A stretch of DNA of 64,000 bases from Synaphobranchus kaupii (GCA_029718625.1 CM056380.1:115949140-116013139), one strand, 5' to 3'; positions 11,101 through 40,860 are shown, numbered from the stretch's first letter. Notes: generated by a model from the letters alone, not told the origin. Translations and numbers: made by a program.

Positions 11101-13443
11101 CATGAGCTGGCCTCCCCATGAATGAGTATTTTACCCATGAGCTGGCCTCCCCATGAATGAGTATTTTACCCATGAGCTGGCCTCCCCATGAATGAGTATT
11201 TTACCCATGAGCTGGCCTCCCCATGAATGAGTATTTTACCCATGAGCTGGCCTCCCCATGAATGAGTATTTTACCCATGAGCTGGCCTCCCCATGAATCA
11301 GTATTTTACCCATGAGCTGGCCTCCCCATGAATCAGTATTTTACCTATGAGCTGGCCTCACCATAAATAACGTGTGTTAGTGTAAAATTAGCGAACAGCT
11401 AATTTTACACTATAATAATATTAGAGTTGTAGTTACAGGATTTACACAGCTAACCGCTAATTTTACACTATGATAATATTAGTTGTAGGACAGGAGATGG
11501 AGTCAGATCTATAGAGCTCACACGGTCGGATCTGTTTGTTCAGCAGTAGGGAATGTTTAGCGTATGAAAGACCTGTCAGTCTGTGTACGTTACGCCTGAT
11601 TTACACCAGGAGCGGAGGGTCCGCTTCCTTTCTGCGCCCATGCTAGAGGATTAGGTCTTTTATACCAGCCGCTAATCCACTAGCATGGGCGCTGCTCCGC
11701 TCCGGGTGTAGATCAGGCGTTAACAGTGATCTGTTACTGTATAGACATGTTATCCGTTCATCTGTACCCGCCTGTTTTGAATTTTTCAGGTGAACCACGG
11801 AAAGACTGTTTCTTCGCAAGCTGATGAAAAGTTGAAAGCGAGCATTCTTGAGAAGTGAGTTGCGGTTCAACATCCTGACTGATCTGCATTCAGTAGCTTT
11901 GTCTGAGGCAATGTCACGGCCTGAAACATCACAGAAATACCCTAGTCTTCCATTTTAGAACATTAACATTTTGACAGAAGTATTGGAAATATTGATGTTT
12001 TTTGTGGCAGTTACACTCCGTGTACACTCTTACAAACACATCCTTGATCAGAAACTCAAAAAGGGTGTGGCTTGGTTTGGGGTTGAAAATGGATCCTGGG
12101 GCCGCATTAATCTTCAGGGATATTGAAATACACGTTGCGTTATCTGTGGTCTGCAACACCAGCAATGTCTGTCGTATCCAATGCTAGCAATACTGTTATT
12201 TCCAACTTCCCTTTTAATGAAATAATAAAGATGGCAGCATATATACACTGCCTGGCCAAAAGAAAAGTCGCCATTGCACCCGTCATGCATAGTGCCCACT
12301 GTACAAGCCTCTGGAGGCAGTGTTATGATCTGAGGTTGCTTCAATTGGTCAGGTCTAGGCTCAGCAACATTAGGCAGCAATAAAATGAAGTCAGCGAAGT
12401 ACCTGAATGTACTGAATGACCAGGTTATCCCATCAATGGGCATATGCCAGGATGACAATGCCAAGATTCATCGGGCTCAAATTGTGAAAGAGTGGTTCAG
12501 GGAGCATGAGGAATCATTTTCACACATGAATTAGCCACCAGATTCCTGACCTTAACCCCATTGAAAGTCTTTGGGATGTGCTGGAGAACACTTTACGGAG
12601 TGGTTCGACTCTCCCGTCGTCAATACAAGATCTCAGCCAAAAACTTATGCTACTCTGGATGGAAATAAATGTTGTGACATTGCATAAGGTTGTCGAAACA
12701 ATGCCACAACAAATGCGTGCCGTAATCAAAGCTAAAGGCGGTCCAACGAAATATTAGAGTGTGCGACTTTATTTTTGGCCGGGCAGTGTACCTTACAGAT
12801 AGTGAGATACAGCAACTCATCTTGATTTTCTCCCGTTTCTTTCAGATACATGTTGGTAGACAACGAGGAAGACAAGAAAATTCACAGACCTGTTACTCCT
12901 AAAGATGTAAGGGCTTTTCCCTGAGATTTAATGTCATTTATTTGGTTGTAACTTGGAATAAACAAAAAGTGTTTAGATATCGCAGAAATGCAATACTGTC
13001 TTTAATAACTTTGTTGTATATTAAGGCATTCCCATTTTAGAATTGTGTGGAATAAGCTTTGTGTGCAAGGAAGCCATTTTAGAATTGTGTGGAATAAGCT
13101 TTGTGTGCAAGGAAGCCATTTTAGAATTGTGTGGAATAAGCTTTGTGTGCAAGGAAGCCATTTTAGAATTGTGTGGAATAAGCTTTGTGTGCAAGGAAGC
13201 ATAACAGGGTTGATGATCATGATAAATTCATTAGGCTGCAAAGAGGGCAGAGAAATGTTTCCAGATGTTTCTGACGCTCTTGTTTGCATTTGTCAGGCTC
13301 CTAAGAAGCTTGTGCGGTACCACGGTAACCAGGTGGTAACAACAAAAGGTGAGAGGTACCACCAGGTGAAGAAAGAGGAGACGGAGGACATGAAGAAGAC
13401 TTACATCAGCCTGAAACCTGCCCGCAAGTACCGTTTCCACTGA
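8065..13443 (+). CDS. cuedc2: CUE domain-containing protein 2
   Basis: Eight coding exons (8065-8138, 8318-8461, 8649-8710, 9095-9210, 9832-10002, 11790-11854, 12846-12906, 13297-13443) total 840 nt, about 279 residues; human CUEDC2 has 287. All junctions are GT-AG and in phase. The N-terminus ([20 protein letters not shown]), the acidic EENFD segment and the C-terminus ending KPARKYRFH match the family. The CUE ubiquitin-binding domain lies at about residues 141-183, with its MFP signature at 148-150. In mammals the protein binds ubiquitin and is reported to act in steroid-receptor turnover, IKK inactivation and the spindle checkpoint; that is family knowledge. Exon 5 ends inside the first unit of a minisatellite, and intron 6 carries a Tc1 copy ending 55 bp before exon 7. 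The gene is tail-to-tail with hif1an. Confidence 0.93.
8318..8461 (+). CDS. cuedc2: cuedc2 coding exon 2
   Basis: Acceptor tgagcag at 8311-8317, donor AG|GTAGGA. It encodes [18 protein letters not shown] and the conserved EENFD...EAYVPGF region; 144 nt. Confidence 0.95.
8649..8710 (+). CDS. cuedc2: cuedc2 coding exon 3
   Basis: Acceptor ttattgcag, donor ACAG|GTAAAA. It encodes [20 protein letters not shown], collinear with the human protein; 62 nt. Confidence 0.94.
9095..9210 (+). CDS. cuedc2: cuedc2 coding exon 4
   Basis: Acceptor attaaag is weak in pyrimidines, but the phase fits exactly (G|AA, giving Glu, as in the human ARNKEN region). Donor AAG|GTACTG. It encodes the variable low-complexity linker; 116 nt. 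Confidence 0.85.
9832..10002 (+). CDS. cuedc2: cuedc2 coding exon 5 (CUE domain)
   Basis: Acceptor tgttttcag at 9823-9831. It encodes [20 protein letters not shown] and the rest of the CUE domain through RLIIEG. The donor AAC|GTGTGT at 10003 is the only in-phase donor that joins to the phase-0 start of exon 6. It sits inside the first 53-bp unit of the adjacent minisatellite, so the last 36 nt of the exon are repeat sequence. Confidence 0.88.
9967..10945 (+). repeat. 53-bp minisatellite, about 18 copies, at cuedc2 exon 5 donor
   Basis: The unit runs ggagacctgcagctaagcca, then a GC-rich part, taacgtgtgtaacctatcac and a. The first unit begins inside coding exon 5 and holds the splice donor AAC|GTGTGT. 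Later copies keep that donor-like site and also carry tatcacag, an acceptor-like end, so each unit resembles a 35-nt pseudo-exon. Copies alternate between gcagct/cctatcacag and gcaact/cttatcacac types, suggesting block expansion. Confidence 0.95.
11004..11362. repeat. 35-bp minisatellite, about 10 copies
   Basis: The unit is cctccccatgaatgagtatt followed by ttacccatgagctgg, nearly perfect over ten copies in cuedc2 intron 5, with single-base variants (atcag for atgag) at the 3' end. Confidence 0.95.
11585..11723. repeat. Foldback (MITE-like) element
   Basis: The ends are inverted: acgcctgatttacacc and ggtgtagatcaggcgt, continued inward by ggagcgga and tccgctcc; an inner pair gcccatgctag / ctagcatgggc also folds. 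The whole segment of about 139 bp can form one hairpin. No protein or clear target duplication. Confidence 0.65.
11790..11854 (+). CDS. cuedc2: cuedc2 coding exon 6
   Basis: Acceptor atttttcag, donor GAA|GTGAGT. It encodes [15 protein letters not shown], matching the human DELKSFILQK region; 65 nt, ending in phase 2. Confidence 0.92.
12244..12790 (+). mobile_element. Internally deleted Tc1-like element, 547 bp
   Basis: Bounded by TA, with termini tacactgcctggccaaaa and ttttggccgggcagtgta. It encodes C-terminal transposase fragments on the + strand ([13 protein letters not shown] and [20 protein letters not shown]). In-frame stops interrupt it, for example where the W of a SHMNWPP-type motif would be. 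It lies in cuedc2 intron 6 in the same orientation as the gene. A second copy of the same length lies at 35346-35892. Confidence 0.85.
12846..12906 (+). CDS. cuedc2: cuedc2 coding exon 7
   Basis: Acceptor ctttcag, donor GAT|GTAAGG. It encodes [20 protein letters not shown], matching human [20 protein letters not shown]; 61 nt. Confidence 0.95.
13034..13200. repeat. 42-bp minisatellite, 4 copies
   Basis: The unit begins attttagaattgtgtggaat and ends gcaaggaagcc. It lies in cuedc2 intron 7 about 100 bp before the last exon. Because 42 is a multiple of 3, both strands show repetitive open frames that are not genes. Confidence 0.95.
13297..13443 (+). CDS. cuedc2: cuedc2 coding exon 8 with stop
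   Basis: Acceptor atttgtcag. It encodes [20 protein letters not shown] through KPARKYRFH and a TGA at 13441-13443. It is the most conserved part of the protein. Confidence 0.96.
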   Translation, partial: APKKLVRYHGNQVVTTKGERYHQVKKEETEDMKKTYISLKPARKYRFH

Positions 13444-14017
13444 TGATGTCACTTCCTGCAGAGGGGGCTGAGCTCTACGTTTGTTTTTGTTTTTTTTACA
13501 TTTGTTTTTTTTTCATGATTACTTTTCCAATTTTGATCTTTGTTGTTTCACCCTTTCCTGGACAGGGCAAAACTGTTACTTGGTTTTTTTACCACTTTTT
13601 TTTATTTTTTATCTATGCTTTTTGCAGCTCCTTTTTCAGTGGATGTTTTTTGAAGACGCTTAAATACAGTGATGGATTGGCTGTTCAAACACGTGGTATG
13701 GAGGTGCAAATGCCCGCACCATACACAGTATCCCTGATCACAGTATCCCTGATCACAGTATTCCTGCGTCATACACATATTCTCTCTGATGCAAGAAGGA
13801 AACATTGAACAGAAATGAGTCACCGTTTCCATTGATGGAAAACTGGAAATACAGGAGAACCTCTGAGATGGGAATGGCACGGGGAATGTTCACAAATTTA
13901 AAAGTGATGACAAATGGCACCGAAATTAATTTATTGACTGGATTACGCCGATCACATCAAACCGACTGTAATCATAATCGGGCTCTTTTAGAACATTTTT
14001 TATTTTTTGCTAAGCCA

Positions 14018-14023
14018 AATAAA
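14018..14023 (+). terminator. cuedc2: Candidate cuedc2 poly(A) signal
   Basis: An AATAAA hexamer 575 bp after the stop codon, the first canonical one noticed downstream. The cleavage site is not determinable by eye. Confidence 0.4.
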
Positions 14024-14901
14024 ACATCTAATTTTCAGTTGCCTACAATTTACCTCTTTTATGAACTTTATGAACTCATTTAGCTCAAACCCTTCTTTAT
14101 TTCAAACACGTGGACTTTCCCCTGCGCTGTGTTCTTTAGCAATAGCAATCCCCTTCGTGCCCAAGCGGTCTCTGAAGCTGTGCTGTATATGGCGTTATGG
14201 TACACGCTTGCATCACTACCAGGGTTACCCAGGGAGAGCTAACGGTAACACGGTGTAAAAAGCACATTTAATTATATAACTCTTTCATAATTGTTATTTT
14301 TTAATGACTTAATTGCTGCCTTTATTCTACCCACAGGGATACAGTGAGTAATGAAACTTCAGTGGTATACTGCGTAGATTCAGTTATCACCCAATTTAAA
14401 TACAAGTATTCAGCCATTTTAAATCAACAAATGTATGTAATGTATTATAGAAAGCTGATGTCATCGGTAGTATCCACTGAAATCATAGAACACTTGCCTT
14501 TCATTCGGAAGTGTGGCTGGGATTCAGTCTACATTCTCAACTTTGACTAACAATTGAAAGCAAGAGTTTTTTTTTTCCATGAAAAGTTCAGCAATCACTA
14601 AAATAAACTTGCCATAAACTGAATTTGTGAAGATAAACTAACTCTTGCATTTACTTGTAAGTTAAGGGAAACTGTTGACTGAATAATGGCCTGTAAGTTT
14701 TGTATTTAAGCTCTGATTTGTTGTGGTATCTGTTAAAGCTGTTGACCCGGAAAAAAACTCCAGTATATTTTAAAGGGGTGATGGTTCTGTTTTATTATAT
14801 TCCAAATATCTTTGTGTATTATACTTGAAAATCTTTGGTCTCATTTTCATTGTCTGTTGTTCTTAAGTAATTTAACAATGTTTGCCCTGTTGTAACATAA
14901 G
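14024..14901. other. Downstream of cuedc2, nothing recognised
   Basis: Possible cuedc2 3' UTR extension or intergenic DNA. No gene, RNA or repeat recognised. Confidence 0.4.
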
Positions 14902-15449
14902 ACACACTATGTGGCCAAAAGATTATGGATTATCTGCTCATTCAACATCCATTCCAAAAACATGGCCAATAATATGGACTTGGTCTCCCATTTGCTGCTA
15001 TAACAGCCTCCACTCTCTTGGGAAGGCTTTCCACTAGACGTTGCTGTGTGGATTTGTTTCCATTCAGTCAGAAGAGCATTAGTGAGGTCGGGCACTGATG
15101 TGGGGCTATTACGTCTGGCTCACAGTCTGCTTTCCAATGGATCTCAAAGGTGTTTGATGGGGTTGAGGTCAGGGCTCTGTGCAGGCCAGTCAAGTTCTTC
15201 CACATCGATCCCTACAAACCATTTCTGTATGGACCTCACTTTGTGCATGGGGGTATTGTCATTCTGAAACAGGAAAGGGCCTTCCCCAAACTGTTGCCAC
15301 AAAGTTGGAAGCACAGAATCCTCTAGAATGTCATTGTATGCTGTAGCGTTAAGATTTGCCTTCACTAGAACTAAGGGGTCTAGCCTGAACCATGAAAAAC
15401 AGCCCCAGACCAAGGGGTGTCCGGTGTACTTTTGGCCATGTAGTGTGTA
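14902..15449 (-). mobile_element. Internally deleted Tc1-like element of a second subfamily, about 548 bp
   Basis: The termini are cacactatgtggccaaaag and cttttggccatgtagtgtgt. On the - strand it encodes a C-terminal transposase fragment: [20 protein letters not shown], then [11 protein letters not shown], and [12 protein letters not shown] followed by K where Glu is expected. The first catalytic domain is missing. It belongs to a different subfamily from 12244-12790 but is almost the same size. Confidence 0.82.
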
Positions 15450-16071
15450 TACTGAAGCATGGGGGGCGGGGGGTTTTGACAGTGTCGCACGGTGTTGCGA
15501 AGTTAGATGTTTGTAATTTGTCTTACAGAAGTTAAGTTCCACGCTGAACCACACTGAACTAGCATTGCACTGCAGAAAGTGTTCATATTTTGGATAATGT
15601 GTAACACCAAGGTTCTAACAAGCCCAGATTTAGTAGAGCCACTACGCCCTTTTTTTAACCATTAATTGAGTGATATAGTAGAATGTTGTATAATAACAGG
15701 ATTTTTCAGCCTTCCTGAAAGTACATTAGATACGTGGCTCCTCTCTAATTAACTTGTTTAGAGCTCAGTTTGGAAAGACTTCCAGGAAATTTACACTTCT
15801 GATGAAGGCAGTGTGTGGGAAGTTCTTCCAGACTAAAAATGTTCTTGGCACCTTCTAAAAATGTTAAATGTGGATATTTTATGGGTATTAAAGATTGGTT
15901 TTGCCTCCATTAGTTGTATTAAATTCTGAGCCATGCTTGTCACTGATGTTAACAATGTGAGCTCACTGTTGAAAACGGAGGAGTACTTAGTAATGATTTG
16001 TAGTTAGATTGAGTTGGGGACTCTGTAGTATTTTAAGCGTAGAGTTGACTGTAAAGTGAGTCAGTGTGTGT
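15450..16071. other. Intergenic stretch, nothing recognised
   Basis: AT-rich sequence with no gene or repeat I can support. Confidence 0.4.
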
Positions 16072-16457
16072 CAGTCTGGCCATTTAATCATGAATCCCTA
16101 CCTCTCCTGTTCTGACGGTGTGAGTGAGATCACACTGCAAAAAAACTAATCTCAACAAGCATTTTTAATTTATAGTTAGACTATAGAATCTTATTTCTGT
16201 TACTTTTTTGTTAAATAAGACAAAAAGATTGCAAATGGGGTGAGTTTTATTCATTTTAATATTTGCCAGTGTAGTAAGAATTTCACTTGTCAAGCAAAGT
16301 TAAAACAAGCTAATATTTTCCACTTTAGAGAAAAAGAAAAGATTTTAAGTTTCATTACAAGACTAAAACACTTGTTAGACATTTTATTCAGTGCAGCACT
16401 CTCCCTCCATCAGAACAGGAGAGGTAGGGATTCATCCATGATTAAATGGCCAGACTG
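16072..16457. repeat. Palindrome with inner MITE-like segment
   Basis: Outer arms of about 44-48 bp are inverted copies (16072-16115 begins cagtctggccatttaatcat; 16410-16457 ends with its complement), differing by one 4-bp insertion. Between them is DNA with cactgcaaaaaa near one end and ttcagtgcag near the other, like common fish MITE termini. No protein. Confidence 0.65.
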
Positions 16458-16895
16458 AGGAAACAGACTGGCTCTTGGGCCTGGATTGGTGCTGAACGTT
16501 AGACGGATGCAGCCAATTACAGCCCTTCTCAGCCATGAATGGCTTGTGATCAAAAACATGGTAAAAAGTCTCAAACAAAGTGTTATTATTGCAGTTGTGC
16601 ATCTCTGGATGATCAGTTGCGCATTTGTCTTGCATAATTATCATCCTTTTGTTTACTTCCAAACTTACAATCCCGTACTACAGAGATCTGCAGCCTGACT
16701 GATGCACACGTTCCGGAAGGTGGTAATAAACTGAACCTGTGTGCATTATAACTGGTCACTCTGACCTGTGTACATTATAACGGGTCACTCTGGGCTTCAT
16801 AAGGTTCAGTTCCACTATCATGTTAATGTCTCTAAGGGATTGTGTCCAGCGGTATATTTTGTTTGTTTTTTTCGAAATGTATGATTGCCGTAGAA

Positions 16896-17099
16896 CAGGG
16901 GTCTTCAACCTTATCCCGCAAGGGCCGGTGTGGGTGCGGGCTTTTGTTCCAACCAAGCAGTTACACACCTGATTCTACTAATCAATCACTAGAGTCTTTG
17001 CTAGGGACCTTGATTAGTAGAATCAGGTGTGTAACTGCTTGGTTGGAACAAAAGCCTGCACCCACACCGGCCCTTGCGGGATAAGGTTGAAGACCCCTG
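16896..17099. mobile_element. hAT-type MITE with 8-bp target duplication
   Basis: A 204-bp near-palindrome with ends caggggtcttcaacc and ggttgaagacccctg. It is flanked by a perfect 8-bp duplication ccgtagaa (16888-16895 and 17100-17107), the target size expected for hAT transposases. No coding capacity. Confidence 0.9.
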
Positions 17100-17266
17100 C
17101 CGTAGAAAATGCACTCACGTAGAAAAATGTTTGTGTACTTGGGTGCAGTTTTTGCAACTTTCAAATTTTATTTTATTTTTTTACATTTATTTTGATTTAT
17201 TGTTTGACTTGTGCTTTGAATCTTCTTTAGTTTTGTGTGAAAACTTCAAACTCTTCAGCCTAAAGT

Positions 17267-17576
17267 AGGGGTGCGCAACTCCAGTCCTGGGGGGCTGGTG
17301 TGTATGCAGGTTTTTGCTGCCACCAGTTACCCTGGCTCAATCAGCTAATTAGTTACATACACCAACATCGATTCACTTGTAAATTAGACCATGATAAAAC
17401 GCAACAATACAGGCATACAGGCACAGGAACATTCATCAGCTTCTGTTCATATGGCAGAATGTAGCTAAAATATCAGATTATGTAAATGATTGGGCTAATT
17501 AAATAATTGGTAACTGGTGGAAGCAAAAAACCTGCATACACACCGGCCCCCCAGGACTGGAGTTGCCCACACCTGG
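17267..17576. mobile_element. hAT-like MITE, older
   Basis: Inverted ends: ggggtgcgcaactccagtcc and ggactggagttgcccacacc. The inverted similarity continues inward (gtatgcaggtttttgc / gcaaaaaacctgcatac). No clear target duplication. Non-coding, about 310 bp. Confidence 0.75.
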
Positions 17577-18120
17577 GATAGTTGTTGGTTTAGAGATGAT
17601 TTCACTAGCAGGTAATGCAGGTTTATGCATATGCATATCTACTTCAGAATACATGTTCTCTATTTTTATACACAGAGATATAGATTTGAAAGGCTTTGCT
17701 ATTAAGTGCTGTCACTGATATTCATCCACAGGTCAACAACAAGGATCTTTACCCAAATTAATGTTATTTACTTGTGTAAATCTCATCTCATTTGTGTTTT
17801 TAATTTTGTTGCCTTTTCGTTTTAACTTTGAATAAGCAGGAAAATATGACTTTGTATGAAAGATACTGGATTTTTAAAAGACTGGATATATGTTGTGCAT
17901 TTTCTAATTTATTGCTTTTCTCTCTTACGTGATCTTTTCACAATTCATTTTGATTTTAAGTTTCACTGACATTCTTTACACAATTTTGTGGTTTAATTAG
18001 TGGATGGCTAGTTTACTAAATCACATAAGATCTATGGTTTTGTGTTGCATGAAAGCACTTAATACAGAATTGTTTGTTTCACAGTTTCTAAGTGTTTTTT
18101 TATCACAGTGACAGAAGTAA
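17577..18120. other. Intergenic stretch, nothing recognised
   Basis: AT-rich, no supported feature. Confidence 0.4.
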
Positions 18121-18140
18121 TGCTTATTTACCCAATAATT

Positions 18141-18260
18141 ATTCACATACATGTAACTGCCTGTACACAAATGATAAAACATACACATACATGTAACTGC
18201 CTGTACACAAATGATAAAACGTACACATACATGTAACTGCCTGTACACAAATGATAAAAC
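18141..18260. repeat. 40-bp tandem repeat, 3 copies
   Basis: The unit cacatacatgtaactgcctg followed by tacacaaatgataaaac and a short linker is present three times with almost no change. Confidence 0.9.
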
Positions 18261-21200
18261 CGCTGTAAAACCAGTCCTTAACAGATTCTATTTTAACATT
18301 TAAGCTTTCATGTGCCAAAGTTTGTGAAATTAGTGTAGTCTTATTCTATGTGTGTTGAGCGAGAATATTACAACAGTCCTTTTGTAATGCACACACATGT
18401 GGTTTGTCCATTCAGTTAAGAGATTATTTAACATCTGCATTTTATCTTTGGTTAAAATCACTTATTTTAGTCAAAAGTAGGGATGGCAAATGGAATTTAG
18501 ACGGCAGTGTGTGCAGGCAATCTAGATGGTAGCTACATTTAGCAACAGAAAATGTAGTTTGACATTTTTTCAATTTTGTTTTACTTCACTATAGTGGAGG
18601 GCCAACTTGCGACTGAGTGGTAGCGTTAGCATGTTAACTTTTCTTGATTGCACTTCTATGAGGCTGTATGGTGAAGAGACCTGTAGCTAGCATGAGTTAA
18701 TAGCATCCGCCTGTATAGATTCTTACTGTTACTTCTTTAATCGAACATTCAAAGTCAAACTGTTCAATTACGGCCAGTGGAAAATCTGTCACACCCTTGA
18801 TGAATGGCTCTGACAAAGTATCCCTTTTATTAATAAATTGGTTTGATAAAGTTGCTATGTAAATTAGGCTACAATTATTTGGTATTGTTTGATGCTGCCT
18901 ACACCGACCAATCATGGGTCAGGGTTTATGCTCTAGGATTTGAGCCTTTAAACCATTGACCAGTCATTTTGGACTTAAAAGTTCTAAGGATTTGACTTGC
19001 CTCTCAGTCCAAATTCTGAGCCTTCTAATTTGAGCCAACTGGCAGAAATGAGCACATAAGACCATAGAAGAAGAGATTTGTGGAACAGCATTGCAGAAAT
19101 GTGTGAATTAATGGAAGGTTTGGCATTGGCTGTGTGATTTAAGAACCCTTCGGGTCCAACTCTTATGTTACATTTTATTGTGACTCTTAAATCACAAAAA
19201 TAGTCTGTAGAGTACATTAAATTTAACTTATGGACACTTTCTGTCCACATACCATTTATTTAAGGTTAACCTGATATTGTAATCGCAATATTTACATTGT
19301 TTTGCAGAAATAAAATTTTTGGTTATTCTCTCTATGAAAAGTGGGTGTTTTTCCTCATTTGAATAAATTTGCATAATGAAAGTATAACTGATTGTTTTTG
19401 TGCTAAACCCCCCGCCCTCCCAAAAGCCTGTCTCTACACCACGAGGATGTTCTACGTAGCCATAATAAACTAAATTGCACTTATCATGAATGTCTAGCTA
19501 TGTGAAATATGATCATCGATAATGATAATTGAAAGCCTAATAGCAGGATCATCGATAGCAGTCTTGCTAACATGAGCTAACATCTTAGCTAGGTCACATC
19601 CCATCTGACGTGTACTGAGTAAAATGCACGTTGAAACAATCATACTGCTCAAATGTTTGTAGTTTTCAACATTTTATTTTCTGATCTATCTGCACACAAC
19701 ACTTTTCCAGAAGACACTGAAAATTTCAATAAATGCTCAGCACAGCAGGATAATTCATCAAAAGCGTCCCACAGAGCAGACACGGACAACCTTCTCACAG
19801 GCCTGGAACAGGGCCACACGGTAACACAAATTCTATCTGTAGAAAAAATAAGGACACTGACATTTGCGTTATAAAAAGTATTTTCTCATACATACAGAGG
19901 CTGCTGTAATGGGGTCAGTGCCGTACGCAAAAAAAGAACAATGTCATGTTTTACAGCTTTTGGGGATTTAATGGGATTCCAGAGAAGGCAGAAACGCTGA
20001 TATTAGCCTGAAGTGGCATGAAGATGATTTCAGCCCAATTCCTGCTTTAAACATTTTGTTTACAATTTTTAAAAAAAGAAAAGGTATGTTTTACAGTTCC
20101 TTGATTGTTCTCCCCAGTTGCAACTGTAGGTCCTGCAGCCAATCACATCACATCTTCTGTTAATTGGGTATGCCACAGACGAGCATAGCCAGCGTGCCGC
20201 GAGATAACACAGGAAATTAATTCTTCTACATTAATTTCAGGATTACATGTAGAAAGTAACTTTGTTCAAAACATTTATTTCATAACTGATGGAAGATTTA
20301 ACTTGTTACACAATGAGCCAGGGTACACAGTGAATTAATGGAAAAATGTTTAACGACGCTATGCCTACGCTTGTGGGTATACTATATTTGGCACAATAAT
20401 AAGGCATCTATTGCAGTCAGACCTGGGTTCTCTAATGCAGGGACTCACATCCCTGCCACTAGGGGGCGTGGCGATCGCCTTTCTGATTCTCTGGACTTAA
20501 GCGGTTGTGCTTGGTTTCTGTTAGTGGTGTAAACAGGGCTGGTTACCCTAAGCAGCCTGGTTTTGGTACCCTAACTGGTCAGGGTACTGTAAGACATGCA
20601 TTTATTTGGAGAAGCCCAGGTCTGGCCCACTGTACATTACAACTGTGTTTTTACAGAACATACAAACTATATACGACTTAATTTTATCATTTTTTCAGAG
20701 CCACTGAACCTAGACAGAACTATTTTATATTTTGACAAGCTGCTGATATGATTCAGCAGAAATCTATCCTCAGTTTGGGAGAAAATACATACATATTTTT
20801 GATATTTAAATTTTGTTTGGGGAAAAAAAAAAAAACATTCTGCCAGGACATAAGCTCCGTGAGTATTTAAAGGGAAATACTCAAACCTCAGCATAAATGC
20901 ATGAATTATATTATAAGTGTGATGTAATTTCTGTTGCAGATCCACCAACGCATGTACACATTTAAACATTCTTATGTACACAAATAATCTCATTCTTCAG
21001 AAAGACAAACAAAAAAAGTGCTTTGTTACAGTGATCAACTGTGTGGGAACCTCAGAAAATCATCCTGCTTATTTGCACACGTTCTCCACAAAATGCCAAA
21101 ATCTTAACACAACGTCCACATCCCTTCCTCATCAGAACGCCGTCAATTTGTCACTAAACGTCAAATAACGAGGAAAAGTCAACTTTTACAGAGGAAAAGA

Positions 21201-22055
21201 GAGAATTTTACAGAGGATCGTTAAAAAACCTGTTAACGATGGTCAGGATGAGAGCCAGCATCACTTCCAAGCTCCTGTGTCAGTAATGGGTCTGGATGCC
21301 CCATACGGCCTACCAGAAGAGGCAGTTGAGTTTTAATCGTTTGTCTTAAACCGCAACACTAGAACACAGTTCAACTGTCAATATTTTAAGAGAAAAATTA
21401 AATGCACATTTAACTGCATTCACCAATGTAAAGGCAATTAATTATCTACACACAAAGCATTTATTCAGTACAATCCTAATTCTCTTATTTTATCTTAAAT
21501 TAAAACTGAACAAACAAAAAATGGAGAAACTAGTCGTTTATCTTTTTTTAAATTCAGGCTCATTTGTACCATGCTTACCAAAAATTAAACTTCAATTAGA
21601 GAAAAAAAAAACAACAACACAACATGATAAATTTAAGCCTCATTGATGAATATAAAATTAGAAAATACCAATAAACATATTTATATATAACCTAGAAATG
21701 TCCATGAGTCATTTCAGAGAATCTATGACCTTCAGGCTTGTAAAACAAACACAGCGTTTCGCAGAATTCCCCCTGCAAACCATGTTGAAGAAACCGAACA
21801 GTAAATCTGATACGGTTAAACCTTTCATTTGTTCTACTGCCATAACACTCGGTTCTCTTCAGATATACTCCTGATGAAAATGAAAAGATACATGCGTCAG
21901 ACTTATCTTATGAATCTCTTATGATTGAAAATGTTCTATGCGTTTCCAAGGTTACAGCAGCACAATAGACAGAGTGGTTATCTGGGCTGAACTTCTACCA
22001 TTAAAGCATAAAACCCACAAACAGACAAACCAAATCCTGAAAATCCGCAAATCCT
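18261..22055. other. Intergenic DNA and probable hif1an 3' flank
   Basis: No gene recognised on either strand. Part of the right side is likely hif1an 3' UTR (- strand), but no end can be fixed. Short open frames here are unremarkable. Confidence 0.35.
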
Positions 22056-22230
22056 GAAATGCAGACACATCTGCAGGTTTACATGAGTATGAAATGCAGA
22101 CACATCTGCAGGTTTACATGAGTATGAAATGCAGACACATCTGCAGGTTTACATGAGTATGAAATGCAGACACATCTGCAGGTTTACATGAGTATGAAAT
22201 GCAGACACATCTGCAGGTTTACATGAGTAT
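22056..22230. repeat. 35-bp tandem repeat, 5 perfect copies
   Basis: The unit gaaatgcagacacatctgca followed by ggtttacatgagtat is repeated five times without change. Possibly within the hif1an 3' UTR. Confidence 0.95.
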
Positions 22231-22468
22231 GAGTGGCCTGTCCGGCAATGAACCTACTGTTCAGAAGACTAGCAGAGGCGTGTGCCAATGAAATGTCAAA
22301 TGATCCAGTAAAACAGGCTAATGTAATTTTCCAAGGGAGCGATGTTGGGACAGCTTGGTATCCTATGCTGTCGGGAGTCTGATAGGAGGGTTTTTTAGGG
22401 GGTAACAGTGACCCCACCTCTGGTCCTCACAAAGCCCCCTCTCCAAACGTGCAGTGTGATTTTGCCTC

Positions 22469-22558
22469 AACACTTCCTCCAGGTGTACAGTACCTCCTGA
22501 ACACATTTCCTCCAGGTGTACAGTACCTCCTGAACACATTTCCTCCAGGTGTACAGTC
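22469..22558. repeat. 33-bp tandem repeat, about 3 copies
   Basis: The unit ttcctccaggtgtacagtac followed by ctcctgaacacat is repeated, the third copy partial. Confidence 0.85.
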
Positions 22559-22727
22559 TCTCTGTAGAAGCATCAGTACAGTTAAGTGGGCGTTTCCCTT
22601 CAACAGGCTCCATTGGTCACCGTGACGATGGTTTGCAGAAAATCTAAACTGATCTGAAAACTGACAAAGGTGTCGGAGATGCTGTCATGCAACAGAAGTG
22701 CAGTCCATAGGCGCACATGCATACAGA

Positions 22728-22750
22728 AACACACACACACACACATATAT

Positions 22751-22827
<77 letters not shown>

Positions 22828-22852
22828 CACACGCACATACACACACACACCA
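22728..22852. repeat. (CA)n microsatellite
   Basis: About 125 bp of CA/TA/CG-interrupted dinucleotide repeat just downstream of the hif1an stop codon. It explains the His-Thr and Cys-Val frames seen on both strands. Confidence 0.97.
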
Positions 22853-22912
22853 CCCCCTTAGTGCCATCAGGATAGGGGGTCCTCCCATGGGGCATTAGGG
22901 GCATTAGGGGCA

Positions 22913-40860
<17,948 letters not shown>

